NCBI GenBank assembly: GCA_027924585.1
Contig: BSBM01000597.1
Span: forward strand, 2,770,001-2,834,000
Source: Larix kaempferi
Lineage: Eukaryota; Streptophyta; Pinopsida; Pinales; Pinaceae
Direction: 5' to 3'
DNA length: 64,000 bases
Both the position numbers and the translations under genes were made by a program. Position 1 is the first letter of the stretch, and the number at the start of each line of letters is the position of its first letter. Shown here in pieces: positions 1-11,380 of this stretch. The notes beneath the pieces are model-generated. The model had not been told where the DNA came from, ran no database searches, and was given only the letters and a program-made list of their open reading frames with translations.

Positions 1-90
1 CCTACTAACTGATTCTAATCAAGAAAAAGAACAAAGACCATCAAACAAGAGTGAATAAATGACCTTGGATACCGCTAAGCAGTTAGGCAA

Positions 91-950
91 TCCCCAGCGG
101 AGTCGCCATTCTCTTGTGGCTAAAATGCACCTATAGTTCAGGGGAGAAACTACCAACTTACAGTGATAAAGATAGACTTACAAGCATTCTGCAAGTACAA
201 CAAGTAAATGAAGAGATTAGGGTTTAGAGATGTAGGCACCTTATTCAGAAGGTTGATCCTAGCTTTGCCTCCTTTGCTCTTCAATGCTTATCCAATGTCG
301 CAATGCCCAGACCTACAAAACAACTTGATACCTTTCTCAAATACATTTGACTACATATATAATACTGATATCCATAATGGAAGAAGACATCAAACTGCAA
401 TCAAACAGTAATCAAATCTAAGACACATTAATAGGTCATATTTGGAAAGAAAAGAACGTCTGATCTTTATTAATGAATGAAAGCAAGTACATACAGTCAT
501 ACCTTCTTTCAAGCTTGGCACTTCATGAAACCTAGATTCAAGGTCTCCTGTTTCCATTCTCCAAGGATCCTAGCCTCTAACCAGTAGTGCTAGGGTTTAT
601 CAGAAACTAAGCACAAGAGAGGGGGATGAAGGTCTCCATTCCTCCAGCATAACAATATTGTAGACTTGGTTCTCTCACATGGCCCTTCTACCCTCCTTAT
701 ATAGTCAGTGAGGAAGAGAAAAAGAAGTTATAACCGCTCAAGAGGTTTCCCAACCAACTTAACTTACTCGAATTTTGAGATTTTGACCAAAACAGGGATG
801 TACTCTACTCTACAGTAGGCAAAGTAGCGTACATACGGAGTTGAGCACTACTATTTAACAGTGGATTAGAACTCAAGAGGTTTGAGCACTACTATTGTAC
901 ACTAGAGTAGAGTACACACGCTACTATCATGCCTATGTACCAGCGCTCAT
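91..950 (-). mobile_element. Candidate 5' LTR plus primer binding site of a gypsy-type element
   Basis: Read on the minus strand, bases 91-108 give TGGCGACTCCGCTGGGGA, which looks like a retrotransposon primer binding site, and it lies just downstream of a possible LTR end near position 115. Further upstream on the same strand there is a TATATAAGG promoter-like box (plus 696-704), followed by pyrimidine-rich, non-coding sequence as expected of an LTR. The right boundary is not clear; about 950 is a guess. Bases 1-90 would be the element's leader, and the rest of the element would lie outside the window or be lost. No second LTR is visible here, so this rests on motif order only. Confidence 0.4.
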
Positions 951-1199
951 GTTAAAAAATGGCCAAAAATAGGCTTTTCTGCTCATTTTCAGGAGATGGT
1001 TTGGTTTGGAAAAATGTTCCTAAGGGTCATATACATCAAATGGGTCAAGAATGAGGTAATTTCAACGATTTTTAGTGTCCCAAATGACTCCTCCATCCAC
1101 AAATTTCCTGTTGTGTGACTGAACTTGATATCAAGAAGTGTCGTCATGCGACCAAGGGATGCAAGTATCGTCACGGACGGAGAGGTGTCATTTCAAGCT

Positions 1200-1850
1200 A
1201 TAACACTGGGGCTGGAATATCTAGATGGAGAGGTTTGGTACTCCTACACAAAATCTCTCAAGGATTCTCATATCTAAATTACAGAGAAAAATGACAAGTT
1301 GATTTGGAATCATGCTCCTTCATATGTATATACTCCCAAAATGGGTTGCATCCAACTAAATGTTGAAAACCATCATAGAGAAATGTTCTAGTGGTGGAAG
1401 AAGCTATGGAAGCTGAAATGTCTAGCCAAATCATGGCTCCTTATGTGGAGTATTTTGGAAAACAAATTTCAGACCTAGGACATTCTACAAAAGAGAAGAA
1501 TAGAAGGTAGTGTCTAGTGTCCTTTATGTAAAAATGATAGGGGATCTATGATACATTTGTTTATGCACTGTCCTTTCACCTAATTGGTTTTGAATGAGGT
1601 TTTTAGATGCTGGGATTTATGTAAAAATGATAGGGAATCTATGATACATTTGTTTATGCACTGTCCTTTCACCAAATTGGTTTTGACAGAGTTTTTTAGA
1701 CGCATGGGATTTGATTTCATTTGGAGGGGGATCAATGTAATTAGAATGGCAAAGCTGGCTCCAAAATCCATCGATCGATCCTTTTTCATTTATGTTGTAA
1801 ATGATGAAAAGTTAATATATGGATCAATCCTTGGACTATTTCTTCTTTTA
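1200..1850 (+). pseudogene. LINE ORF2 3' fragment (zf-RVT domain and 3' end)
   Basis: Translation shows the C-terminal zf-RVT zinc-binding segment of a plant LINE reverse transcriptase, with WWKKLWKLKCL, a CPLCKND cysteine pair and HLFMHCPF. The same segment occurs at 31,140-31,560 with high similarity, so both belong to one LINE family. The fragment jumps from about 1,766 straight to the 3'-terminal sequence seen again near 32,612, so the RNase H region has been deleted. RT and endonuclease parts are missing. Several stops and a local 93-bp duplication confirm that it is dead. Family: non-LTR retrotransposon, L1-type. Confidence 0.8.
1526..1711 (+). repeat. 93-bp tandem duplication inside the LINE fragment
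   Basis: The block starting ATGTAAAAATGATAGG at 1,526 recurs at 1,619, a 93-bp (31-codon) period, with few differences. It duplicates the zinc-binding part of the zf-RVT domain. The related LINE at 31,450 has a single copy. Confidence 0.8.
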
Positions 1851-1894
1851 AACTTAAAGAATTTGCATGCACAAATAACACGGTTGTTCACAGC

Positions 1895-2460
1895 TTAATG
1901 ATGGTTAAGCACCGCAAATAGAATCATGGAGAAAACTAGAAAGAATGAGAACCAACACAGATGCAGAAAACCACAGAGATAGATAAAATAAATGGTGGGA
2001 CTCTTGGCACCATCGCCCCATCTCCCGCACTTTGTCACATATGGCAAATACTGAACTTTCTTATCTCTAATCAGTCCAATTTCTTTCCCACCGGATTTTT
2101 TCGTTTGAACTCGTTGGTTCAATTTGGCTGCAGAGCCCACGTATGTCTTGGCCGGTGCCGCCAAAGGAAACAACACGGTCACGTACGCCTTCCCTGCTTT
2201 CAACATATTGTTGAATGAAAATCGGCCTTCCTTAAAAGACTTCTTTGTTTTTATTGTTTGTCTATCCTCCTCATCTTTCTCCTCCCCCCCGTGGAGAACT
2301 TGGTAGCGGTGCTCTGTGCCTGTGTCTGTGCCTTTGATCCGTCCGTAAGCTTGCGGTATTATGCCCGAATAGTTCTCCATGCCTGAATAGTTATCTGTTC
2401 ACATGTTTCTTCCTTTCCCCTCCAAACAAAATCTCAATAAAGCACCTCCGAGGAATTTGC
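1895..2460. other. Unassigned stretch with overlapping ORFs on both strands
   Basis: A 161-codon ORF runs on the minus strand (2,380-1,895) and 60-85-codon ORFs run on the plus strand. The central part (2,120-2,220) is richer in GC than its surroundings. On the plus strand CTGCAG at about 2,128-2,133 resembles a splice acceptor preceding an open frame. I recognise no domain on either strand. It could be a decayed exon, a piece of an LTR, or chance. The minus ORF has a hydrophobic C-terminus (YFIYLCGFLHLCWFSFFLVF), which may simply be low-complexity sequence. Confidence 0.2.
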
Positions 2461-2614
2461 GTTGGAAGCCGTCATTTTAAAGTTAAACATTTTAGTAGTC
2501 TAAGAAGTCTATCCAATGCAAGTTGGATGACTCACAATATTCCGTTGACCAAGCAACCGTGTCTGTACATAGTTAGATTATGTAATTGATTAGATAATGT
2601 TGTAAGTGGAGAGA

Positions 2615-2710
2615 TTCTGCCATTAAAGTTGATGGGAAGTCAACATTTTTAAGCCATTGAAGTTTATGGGAAGTCAACGTTTCTAAGCCATCTACGTTTT
2701 ATGAGAGGAT
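2615..2710. repeat. Short direct repeat, motif shared with 37,083-37,115
   Basis: Two about 35-bp units of the form AAGTT(G/T)ATGGGAAGTCAAC followed by TTTTAAGCCAT or TTCTAAGCCAT stand in tandem. The second unit and its downstream bases (AAGCCATCTACGTTTTA) occur again at 37,092-37,110 beside a GC-rich palindrome. The rest of 2,460-3,100 is AT-rich and shows nothing codable. Confidence 0.5.
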
Positions 2711-3125
2711 TGATTTGAAAATGGCATTGACTTGGTTTTTAATATTTTTGTGATGAATTTTTTTTTTATTATTTATTTATTGTCTTTACATTATTTATTT
2801 TTATATTTTTGTGAGGAATATATTTGATATTGTATGTTTAGAAAACATTACAATAGAATATTTAAACTATTTTTTAGAGGAATGATTTCAAATGGGATTG
2901 ATTAAATTTTTTAGTATTTTTTACATAATTTTTAGATTTATTTTAATTCAAGATCTAATGTACAATTTTTTTTTCAAACTTGGATTTTAGAAAAGGTTTG
3001 CACTTTAAAGGATGGATGATCTATTATGGTTTAATGATGGCTCAACTTGCATATAGTTTACACAAAATTATCCATATTTATTTATTTTATAATTTTAACT
3101 AATTGAAATATTTAACTATGTTGGT

Positions 3126-4577
3126 TTGGGAGATATTGTTCTCAGAAAGTTGAAACCCTATTCTAGTTCTACAGTTAGGGCACGGAGGGTTTCAAAATCA
3201 CTGAAAGTGAAGAGTGAAGCTGCGGTGTTTCTGATTGATGGGTCAACAAACTTAGATCGGTTAGTTATGCTGTCGAAAAGGGCTGTAGTCAGCAAGGTTG
3301 AAGGGACAAAGGTATCCCAAGTGGAATTGGTAGACTAGGACGCCAATTTGTGGTCTTGCTCCTAGAACTAGCCTTCTCACAAATGGATGGCTAGCTTTTA
3401 TCTTCCCCAACCAAGAACATATTCAGACTATTCTTGAGCACACCTGGCTTATAAAAGAGGGCTCACTCTTACTGAAAAGATGGCATACAAAGTCTAATCC
3501 AAAAATTGAATATTTGAGCAGAAGGCACTTATGGGTACTTATGCCAGGGTTTCCTTTTGAATTATGGAGTCAAAATATTTTTTAGGGTTTATGAAATTCA
3601 CTGGCTAAATTTATTCAGATGGAAAATAACATGGTTTTCGGCATAAACAAACCGGTAGCATCGATGTTGATTGAATTCGATGTTTCGAATGGGATCTCGG
3701 CTACTGTTGATATTTTTGGGGGGGGAGCATACATACAAGCAAGTTCTAGATTATAAGGGAGTTCCATTCCATTGCTACTTTTGCAGAGATAATGGACATG
3801 TCAAGGTCAGGTTCCCAAAGCTTCTTGGAAGGGTTTCTCTCCCATTAAAGGTTTTCTCTTTGCCTAGAGTGGAACAATGTTTATTGTCAACTGAAATTCT
3901 AGGTAAGCTTCCTGAAGGTCCTTCTATATATGAGGGTATATCAAATGTAGAACTTGATTTCTACTTTTAAATGGAAAAGGCTTTAGATTTAAAACTTTAT
4001 GCTTCTAAGTCTGTTAATAGTAATCTTTTTGGGAACCCGGTTTTGTCTCCTCCAATTTCTTTATCGAGTGAAGTTTTAACTCCTCCTTCAGAAGGTGCTA
4101 AACCCTTCACCAAAGACAGGGTTAATTTACCTGATGCACACTTATCTAAATATGATGTGGATTGGGTTTTGGTTCCTAAGAAGCCATCTGATTTGATTCC
4201 ATAGACACATCCTTTAGAACCCAACAATCCCCCTTCTTCGGGTTCACCATCGACTTTTGTGGCTTCTGGTTTTCCCTCCTTGGAGTCGGGTTTGAACTCT
4301 TTTACTGATTCCCTTATGTCTTTGTCTGTTTTACAGAAAATTCCTTTAGAAGTGTATGCAAAAAACCCTATTTCAAGTGATAAGAATATTTTACCTTCGA
4401 TTAGGTGTGCAAATGTGACTCTTCGCAAAAAGAAACCCTCCAAGGTTGCTCAAAAAAAAATATTTTCATCCCTCTTTCAAATCATTTGTCAGACTTAGAC
4501 TCTATACAGAATCCCCCAAGTTCTTCTTCTCCTATCAGGACCCTTAGAGTAGCTGAGTCCTCACTAAATGGTTCTTA
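3126..4577 (+). pseudogene. LINE ORF1 (gag-like, DUF4283/CCHC type)
   Basis: ORF1 proteins bind the element RNA. The frame around 3,520-3,580 reads HLWVLMPGFPFELWS, typical of the DUF4283 domain of plant LINE ORF1 proteins. Near 3,770-3,830 a zinc knuckle CYFCRDNGHVKVRF is seen. Its last cysteine is replaced by phenylalanine, so the CX2CX4HX4C knuckle is incomplete. The downstream part (3,971-4,500) is Ser/Pro/Lys-rich and low in complexity, as usual for the ORF1 C-terminus. Stops and frameshifts split it into at least four pieces. It sits directly upstream of the endonuclease ORF. Confidence 0.7.
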
Positions 4578-5476
4578 ATGTCTTTTCTCTCTTTTAACAT
4601 TCGAGGAATTGGTGGGGTCAATAAGGCTAGGACCCTATTTGAATTCTTGAAAGCTACTAGCCCTGATTATATTTTTATTCAAGAAACTATGGTATCGGTT
4701 GAACATGTGGTGGAAATATTTCCAAAATATTTTCCTGAGTGGTACTTTTGTGCGATGGGATAATGTGGTGTTTAAGAGGCCTATTGTCAGGTTGGAACCC
4801 CAAGACAACGTCGTTCATTCCTTACAAGACTATGGGTGGTATCCTACTAGAAGGACACTTCCTCACAAATGATTTTGACCTTTCTATTCTCAACATTTAT
4901 GGTCCTTACAGAGAAAGGATCCAATTTTGGACTACCATTGAATCATCTGGTATTCTAAAGACTCAGAATATCATTGTGGTTGGATATCTTAATTTCACTT
5001 TGTCAGCATCTGAAGTATGGGGAAAAAATGCATTGGTTGAAGAATGTGTTGATTATTTCAAGGGTCTACTAGACCGAGTTCAGCTGTTGGACGTGATTCC
5101 AAGAAAATTGAGGGCAACGTGGTCAAGTAAAAGAGCTGGAGACTCTTGCATTATCAAGAGAGTAGACCATTTCTCATTTCTCAGTTGGTGCATTCAAAAT
5201 TCATAAGATATAGGCGATGGATCAAACAGTCAACTATCTCTGATCACCAGGCTATTCTGTTACAATTTGATGAGCTGAAGTTCAAAGCTAAGAGACCTTT
5301 CAGATTTAATAGTACATGGTTAAAGGATTCGAACTTCTATGTTATGGTATCATATTTTTGGACTCTTGAAGCTATTCTAGAAGGTTTGAATCCAATGGAA
5401 GTGCTGATTCACAAACTTAAGAAGTTAAAGGACAAGACTAGAATTTGGGAAAGAGAGAAAAAGGACCAGATTTAGT
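4578..5476 (+). pseudogene. LINE ORF2 endonuclease domain (APE-type)
   Basis: The start MSFLSFNIRGIGG followed by FIQETMV is the classic N-terminus of LINE endonucleases (the N and E metal-binding positions are present). A frameshift near 4,740 moves the frame. ILNIYGPY and a degenerate GDLNF box (here GYLNF, with the catalytic Asp lost) follow, then RVDHF in place of RxDRF or RIDHF near 5,160. The enzyme would nick the target for target-primed reverse transcription; the lost Asp makes this copy inactive. Confidence 0.8.
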
Positions 5477-5496
5477 TATAGGTTACAAATGTTAAG

Positions 5497-7087
5497 TTGC
5501 AAATTAAAAAAATTCATCAACTTAATTTGAATGGTATCTTTACAAAGGAGGACAGCCTTGTGTTGAAGGATCTACAAACTAAGCTTGAATACCTTCTTAG
5601 AATTGAGGAGTGCACCTGGAGAATTAAAAGCAAAGCGTTGTGGGTGGAACTTGGGGACAAAAATACTAAGTTTTTTCAAAAAAATTCCTCACATCGGAGG
5701 AATATAAACTCCATCTGGTCCATAGTCGACAGTGATGGTAATGAGATAAGTGAATAGGTAAAATTGGAGGAGGTGGCAGCTCTACACTTCCAAAATCATT
5801 TCAAAGATCCCAAGATGACTAACATTTTAACACAATTGAAGGTAATTAAGCGTTATCCAAGGTTCTTTACTGAAGAAGAAGGTGAATCTTTAGGGAACAC
5901 TGTCACTTTGAAAGAGATTGAAGATGTTTTACAAGCATTCAAAAGGGACAAATTCCCTGGACCTGATGGTTGGTCAGTTGATCTCTTTGTCCATTTTTTT
6001 GATTTGATGGTTCAAGACCTTTTACAGATGGTTGAATTCTCAAGAAATAAGGGTTGGATGGAGGGAGGATTGAACTCAACATTTTTAACCCTCATCCCAA
6101 AGACTAGTAAACCGAAGTCTTTTGAAGAGTTTAGGCCAATAGAACTATCTAAGTTGGCTTATAAACTAGTTACAAAGATCATTGCCAATAGAATCAAACC
6201 AATTCTTTCTAAGTGTATATCAATGGAACAATTTGGGTTCTTGGAAAATAGGCAAATTTTGGATGTTGTTGGTACTACACAGGAAGTTCTATACTTGATC
6301 AAAATCAGGAAACATAAAGCTTTGGTCCTCAAGACATACTTATTCAAAGCTGGTGATAAGGTGAATTGGGATTTCATCCATTTTGTACTTTTACAAATTG
6401 GGCTGCATTGGAAAGTTATAAGATGGATCATGTCATGCACCAGAACAACAAATTTTTCAGAATTGGTTAACAAGAATCCATTGATGTTTTTCAAAATCGA
6501 AAGGGGTCTAAGACAGGGTTGTCCCCTATCTCCATTATTGTTCCTATTGGTGATAGAAGGGATGAGCAAAATGATTAAAAAAGCTAAATTAGAAAGGAAA
6601 ATTAAAGGTATTTCTTTTGGCAAGAAACTCTCAATAACTCATGCTCTTTGTTGATGATGCCATCCTCTTTGACATGGAAACTTCAAAGGAATGGCAAGTT
6701 GCCATGTCTCTCTTGGATACTTTTTGTAATGCGTCAGGGTTGCAAGTTAATTTAAACAAATATGCTCTGATTATTAATCAGGAACTGGATTCTTTGGATC
6801 AACAATTATTGAACTTACTTCCTTTTAAGAGAACTAGAATGGAGGAAGGGATAAAATATTTAGGTTTTTTCCTTAAACCTAATTACTATGGACTTCAAGA
6901 CTGGAAATGGATGATCACTAGATTTGAAAATAAAATCAATATTTGGTGTATGATATTTTTATCACTTGGAGGAAGACTCGTTCTATTAAAATCTATGCTA
7001 AGTAGCATGCTGGTATATTGGGAAATGATGGCACAAATTTCATCTTATTTTCTTCACCAATTAAGAAGTCTTATGTTCAGGTTTTGA
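5497..7087 (+). pseudogene. LINE ORF2 reverse transcriptase domain
   Basis: The open stretch 5,764-6,654 carries the fingers and palm motifs: FPGPDGW, LIPKTSKP, FRPIELSKLAYKLVTKIIANR, EQFGFLENRQI, and GLRQGCPLSPLLF. The catalytic FVDDAILF follows in another frame at 6,647-6,670 after a frameshift near 6,640. Thumb residues (GLQVNLNKY, YLGFFLKP) come next. The upstream part 5,497-5,757 contains WVELGDKNTKFF, the usual linker before RT. Both Asp of the VDD box are intact but the frame is broken, so no functional protein is expected. Confidence 0.88.
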
Positions 7088-8040
7088 TGGTCAGGTAATT
7101 TAGAGGGAGGTAAATATCATCTAACTAGTTGGGAATATTTATCTCTTCCCAAGTAGTGGGGAGGTTGGAATATTAAACAGTTATTTTGGTTTAACTCTGC
7201 ATTGCTCTTAAAAATTTGTTGGAGGGGTATTATGGAGGACAATCTGTGGTCCAGTATTTTACAAATAAAATACATCAAGACACATATCTATTCTTGGATT
7301 AGGAAACCTAAAGGTAAATACCAGAATGCCTCAACAACTCCTTGGATTACGAGATATCTCTCTTGGTAGGTTGGAAATGGAAAAGAGATTGTCGTCGGGA
7401 TTGATCCCATAGTTGGAATGGAATCTAGTTATAAACTCTCGAGTGATATGCATTCTTTATTCAATGAATATGGTCTTTTAACATTAAATCAGTTTAAAAG
7501 ATCTAAATATGTTATCTCATATCCATCATATTGGCTTATAGCAAGCGAATTGGGTTTGGATGGTAGATGGACAAGTGAATGGTTACATTACACTCACATG
7601 TTGCAGTTGAATGGTATTTGTCTGGCAGAGCATAAAGATTCACTGTTATGGTCAAAAAATCTGATTTCAGTATAGGTGATAGTGAGTACGGCATATAATA
7701 CTATTGCAGAAGATAATTTTCAAGGGGATAAGATATGGTGGTATGGTCCATTGTGTAAATGGAAGTTTCCAACGAAAATTCAAAGTTTTATTTGGTTATG
7801 TTTTAACAATAAAATATTGACATGGGAGAACTTACACCGAAGAGGGAAGGTGGGCCCAAACATTTATATCCGTTGTCATGAGGCAAGGGAGTCTGTTGAT
7901 AATCTGTTCTTTCAATGCAGCTTCTCACAAAAAGTCTGGCTACAGATTGGCAATACACTAAAAGTTAATGTTGTGCTAAATTACATCCTTCTTTTTCATA
8001 TTTCTATAAATGGCGGGTTCATACTTTTATACATCTAAAA
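7088..8040 (+). pseudogene. LINE ORF2 C-terminal linker and zf-RVT domain
   Basis: Pieces in different frames read WGGWNIKQLFWFN, typical of the region after the RT thumb, then IWWYGPLCKWKFPTKIQSF and NLHRRGKVGPN ahead of a C...C...LFFQCSF pattern. This matches the zf-RVT zinc-binding domain found between RT and RNase H in plant LINEs. Its first CxxC pair is damaged (RCHEA). Confidence 0.75.
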
Positions 8041-8115
8041 AATATACTTGGTCTAGTTGCATGGTCGATTTGGAGGTGACAAAACTCTGTCATTTTCCAG
8101 GATGAATCTATTGAT

Positions 8116-8694
8116 GTGAAGCAGGTAGTATACAAGTTTTGGAACCTATCTGATGCTTATAAAAATCCACATATAAAATTGAAGAATGCTGCAAGATTTT
8201 TAAATGCAGATTTTAGTGTTCCTGAGATGGCATATCGATACTTTGATGGAGTAGCGTCTGAAAATAGATGTGGGGCAGGTTTTTATATTTCATGTGGAGA
8301 GAACTTTTACTTAAAGTTTTATACCTCAAGTGTTGTGGGTACAATCTCAAAGGCAAATCTTATGGGATTATGGTGTATTTTAAAGGTGGCAGCGTGGTGT
8401 GGTTTGTATTCCATTAAGATCTTTGGAGACTCTCTCTTTATAGTAAATTGGGAAAAATATCTATATGGATTGAAATCCATCTGTCTCAAACACTGTAGTG
8501 ATAGAGTTAAAAACTTTGATGAATTGACTCCAAAATATTACCATAGATCACATTTACAGGGAATTCAATGATGTTGTTGATTCTTTATCCAAACTAGCAC
8601 TGGATGGGGAAGCAGGTGTCATAAACTGGGAAGAATGGGATGAAGACAAACTTACTCAAAAAGGATCTATCTGGTTTTTTGATAATGTTAACTA
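8116..8694 (+). pseudogene. LINE RNase H domain
   Basis: YFDGVASENRCGAGF is the first Asp motif of plant LINE RNase H. IFGDSLFIVN gives the third Asp. After a frameshift near 8,560, FNDVVDSLSKLAL corresponds to the terminal N-x-x-A-D-x-L-S motif. The Glu of the second motif appears replaced (KANLMGLW). RNase H removes the template RNA during cDNA synthesis. The domain ends at a stop near 8,694, followed by the 3' untranslated tail. Confidence 0.75.
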
Positions 8695-8965
8695 ATTATG
8701 GTTGTATTGTTATGTTTTTGGTCATTTGATATGACAATTTAGAGTTTTGGATACTATGTATCTAAGCTTATGTATTTTGGACGGTCAGTCACTATGAGTC
8801 ATTATGTTGGTTATGAACATAATGATCCCGTTATATTTCTCGATGAGATATGTACTTTTCGATTTCTACAGAAATTATTATTTATTGTTTTAAATTTTTC
8901 ATGAGATGAATGTTTTTAAAATATATTGTGTGTGTGTGCAGATGTATATTTGGCAAGATGGCAAC

Positions 8966-9420
8966 CTCTTTCATATATATATATATGCAATGTTGGTTGT
9001 CTTGTGAGTTGTTTTTACTAGAATAAATTGTGCTACTTTGGTTAGCTTATTTATCACCATCATGATGGCATCATTCTAGGATCTTATCTTAGGAAACTTG
9101 GTGATAAAATCTATTGGTACCACATCCCACTTCCACTCAGGTATTAGTAGTGGCTGCAATAATCCTAGTGGATGCCAATGCTCAATTTTAACTTTATGGC
9201 ATTCCAAGCACCTGGCTATGTATTCTGCAACATCATTCTTCATCCTTGGCCAATAATACTACTTCTTTACTGATGCTATTGTATTTTGGTATCATGAATG
9301 TCCAGCATAGGAAATATCATGCATCTCTTTAAGAATTGTCTTTCTTAATTCTCCAGATTTGGGCACATAAATTCTATCTTTATGTTTGAGAATTACATTT
9401 TCTTACAACCTATACTTTTA
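8966..9420 (-). pseudogene. Chromovirus integrase N-terminal fragment
   Basis: On the minus strand, YYWPRMKNDVAEYIARCLEC gives the HHCC zinc-binding domain with its CxxC pair intact, followed by WHPLGLLQPL and EWKWDVVPIDFITKFP, the start of the integrase catalytic core. The remainder of the core (second Asp and Glu) is missing because the element is cut at about 8,966 beside an (AT)n run. Confidence 0.8.
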
Positions 9421-9599
9421 AAAAAAAATTGGTATATGCTGTTGTTTTGGACCTTCTCTCAGACCTTCTTTAGGACCTTCTTTTATCTTTCAAATCAAAT
9501 GTACTTATAGTACTCATAGTTTCTATGTGCATCACATGCATCTTCCTACTAAGTGCATCTACCACCTTGTTCTCTTTACCTTTGATGTGCTTGATGTCA

Positions 9600-10932
9600 A
9601 AGTCATATTGATACAACAACCCCATCCATCTTCTTTGTCTTGCATTTAGATCGAGCTACTCAAATAAGTACTTAAAACCATTATGATTAGTTCTTAGTTC
9701 AAATTTCTTACCCATCAAGTAATGTATCCACCTTTTTAGTGCATGCACAACATTTGAAAGTTATAAGTCATGAGTGGCATAGTTATGTTCATGTTGCTTC
9801 AAATTATGGATTCATAACTAATGACATGTCCACCTTGAGTTAATACCACACTAATACCTTGTTTACATGCATTAGTGAATACTACAAAATTTTTATTAGG
9901 ATCTACAGTCTTCAAGATTGGTGCCTTAGTAAGCATTTCCTTAAGCCTTTGAAAACATTCCTCACACCTAGAAGTCCATTCGAACTTCATACCCTTCTTT
10001 TGCAAGGATGTGATAGGATGAGCTAGCTTTGAAAACCCCTCGATGAATCTTCGATAATATCTTGCTAATCCCATGAATATCTTACCTCAGACACATTTTT
10101 GGGAACGACCATTCCATAATAACTCTTATCTTTTCAGGGTTTATTGAAATACATTCCCCTGATACAATGTGTCCTAAGTAGTGGATCTTACTCTAATAAA
10201 AAGAACACTTACTTAACTTGGCATATATTCGGTGTTCTCTGAGTACTTGCATTACTAACCTTAGGTTCTCTTCATGCTATTTTTTGTCTTAGAATATATA
10301 AGGATGTCATCTAGGAATAAAATCACAAAATTATCCAAATACTTCCTAAAGACTCCATTCATCAAACACATGAAGGTTGCTGGTTCATTTGTTAATCCAA
10401 AAGTTAGCATTGTAAACTCATAATGACCATATCTTGTTCTGAATGCTATCTTACTAATATCTTCATTCTTAATTCTAACTTGGTGATAGCCTGATCTCAA
10501 ATCTATTTTTGAAAACATTTTGATTCCTCTTATATGATCAAACAAGTCATCAATCCTTAGCAAGGGTTACTTTCTTTTAATGGTTGCTTTGCTCAATTGT
10601 CTATAGTCTATGCGGAGTCTTAGAGTTCCGTCTTTATTTTCTACAAACAACACTGGATCTCCCCAAGATGAAACATTGGGTATTATGTAACCTTTCTTAA
10701 GTAACTCTTCCAACTACATTTGTAGCTCCTTCAACTCAGGAGTACTCATTCTATAAGGTTCCTTAGATGAAGGAACTACTCCTAGTACTGAGTCAATAGT
10801 GAATTCAATATCTCTCTTAGGTGGAATTCCTAGCAATTCTTGAAATATAACTGCAAACTCTTGTAACACAGGGTAACCTTGCAATTTTTTCTCTCTTCCT
10901 TCTTTTGATTCTTCCACATGGTCTCCATACAA
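9600..10932 (-). pseudogene. Chromovirus reverse transcriptase and RNase H
   Basis: RT motifs on the minus strand are [28 protein letters not shown] and [11 protein letters not shown] (10,300-10,340). The upstream segment 10,932-10,714 holds the [10 protein letters not shown] linker. Downstream, [16 protein letters not shown] (10,074) leads into RNase H, where the first catalytic Asp is changed: [11 protein letters not shown] instead of the usual T-D-A. Stops and frameshifts separate the segments. The second copy at 18,960-20,002 keeps the Asp (FIDARKQG). Confidence 0.85.
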
Positions 10933-10979
10933 CGGAAAATTTTTTGTAAGACACTTATTTAATTACAAAGCCAAGATTT

Positions 10980-11380
10980 GCCTCAGGGATATAGGTCTAG
11001 GTATACCTTTGACTGACACTCAGTTACCCCCTTCATCCAAACATGTATAAGTTTTATTATGACAATCAAGGATGACATGATGTGCATCCAACCAATCCAT
11101 GCCACTCAATACATCTTAAGAACCTATAGGTATGATGTTTAAATTTGCAAAGCTTTTTAGACCATTCATTTCTAAAGGACACAGTTCCTTACAAATTCAA
11201 TGACTCTTCTCTCAATACCAGTAGCTAACTGTACTAGGATTGTTGTCTCAATTTTACTTCTCTTAAAATAAAGTTTCTCAACTAAAAAAAGTGCATTGTA
11301 ACTATTGCAAGATCAAGAATCAATCAAGATAGATATAATTTTATTAGCAATTTACCTTCTACCTCAATCAAAAGAGGTTG
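10980..11380 (-). pseudogene. Chromovirus protease region, left copy
   Basis: Homologous to the right-hand copy at 21,893-22,219, where the active-site box is readable. Here it is broken by frameshifts. The minus-strand text matches DAHHVILDYDNKTYT-like sequence of the right copy near 11,040-11,100. No intact D-S/F-G motif can be read in one frame. Confidence 0.6.

Larger units (their letters stand above)
3126..8960 (+). mobile_element. Near full-length LINE (L1-type with RNase H), decayed
   Basis: The order ORF1 (CCHC), apurinic-type endonuclease, reverse transcriptase, zf-RVT and RNase H is that of plant L1-type LINEs that have acquired an RNase H domain. All parts are on the plus strand in the right order and spacing over 5.6 kb. 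Frames are broken by many stops and frameshifts. The 3' untranslated part runs from 8,695 to about 8,960, where homology to the neighbouring chromovirus begins. I see no clean poly(A) tail or target duplication, so both ends are approximate. Confidence 0.85.
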
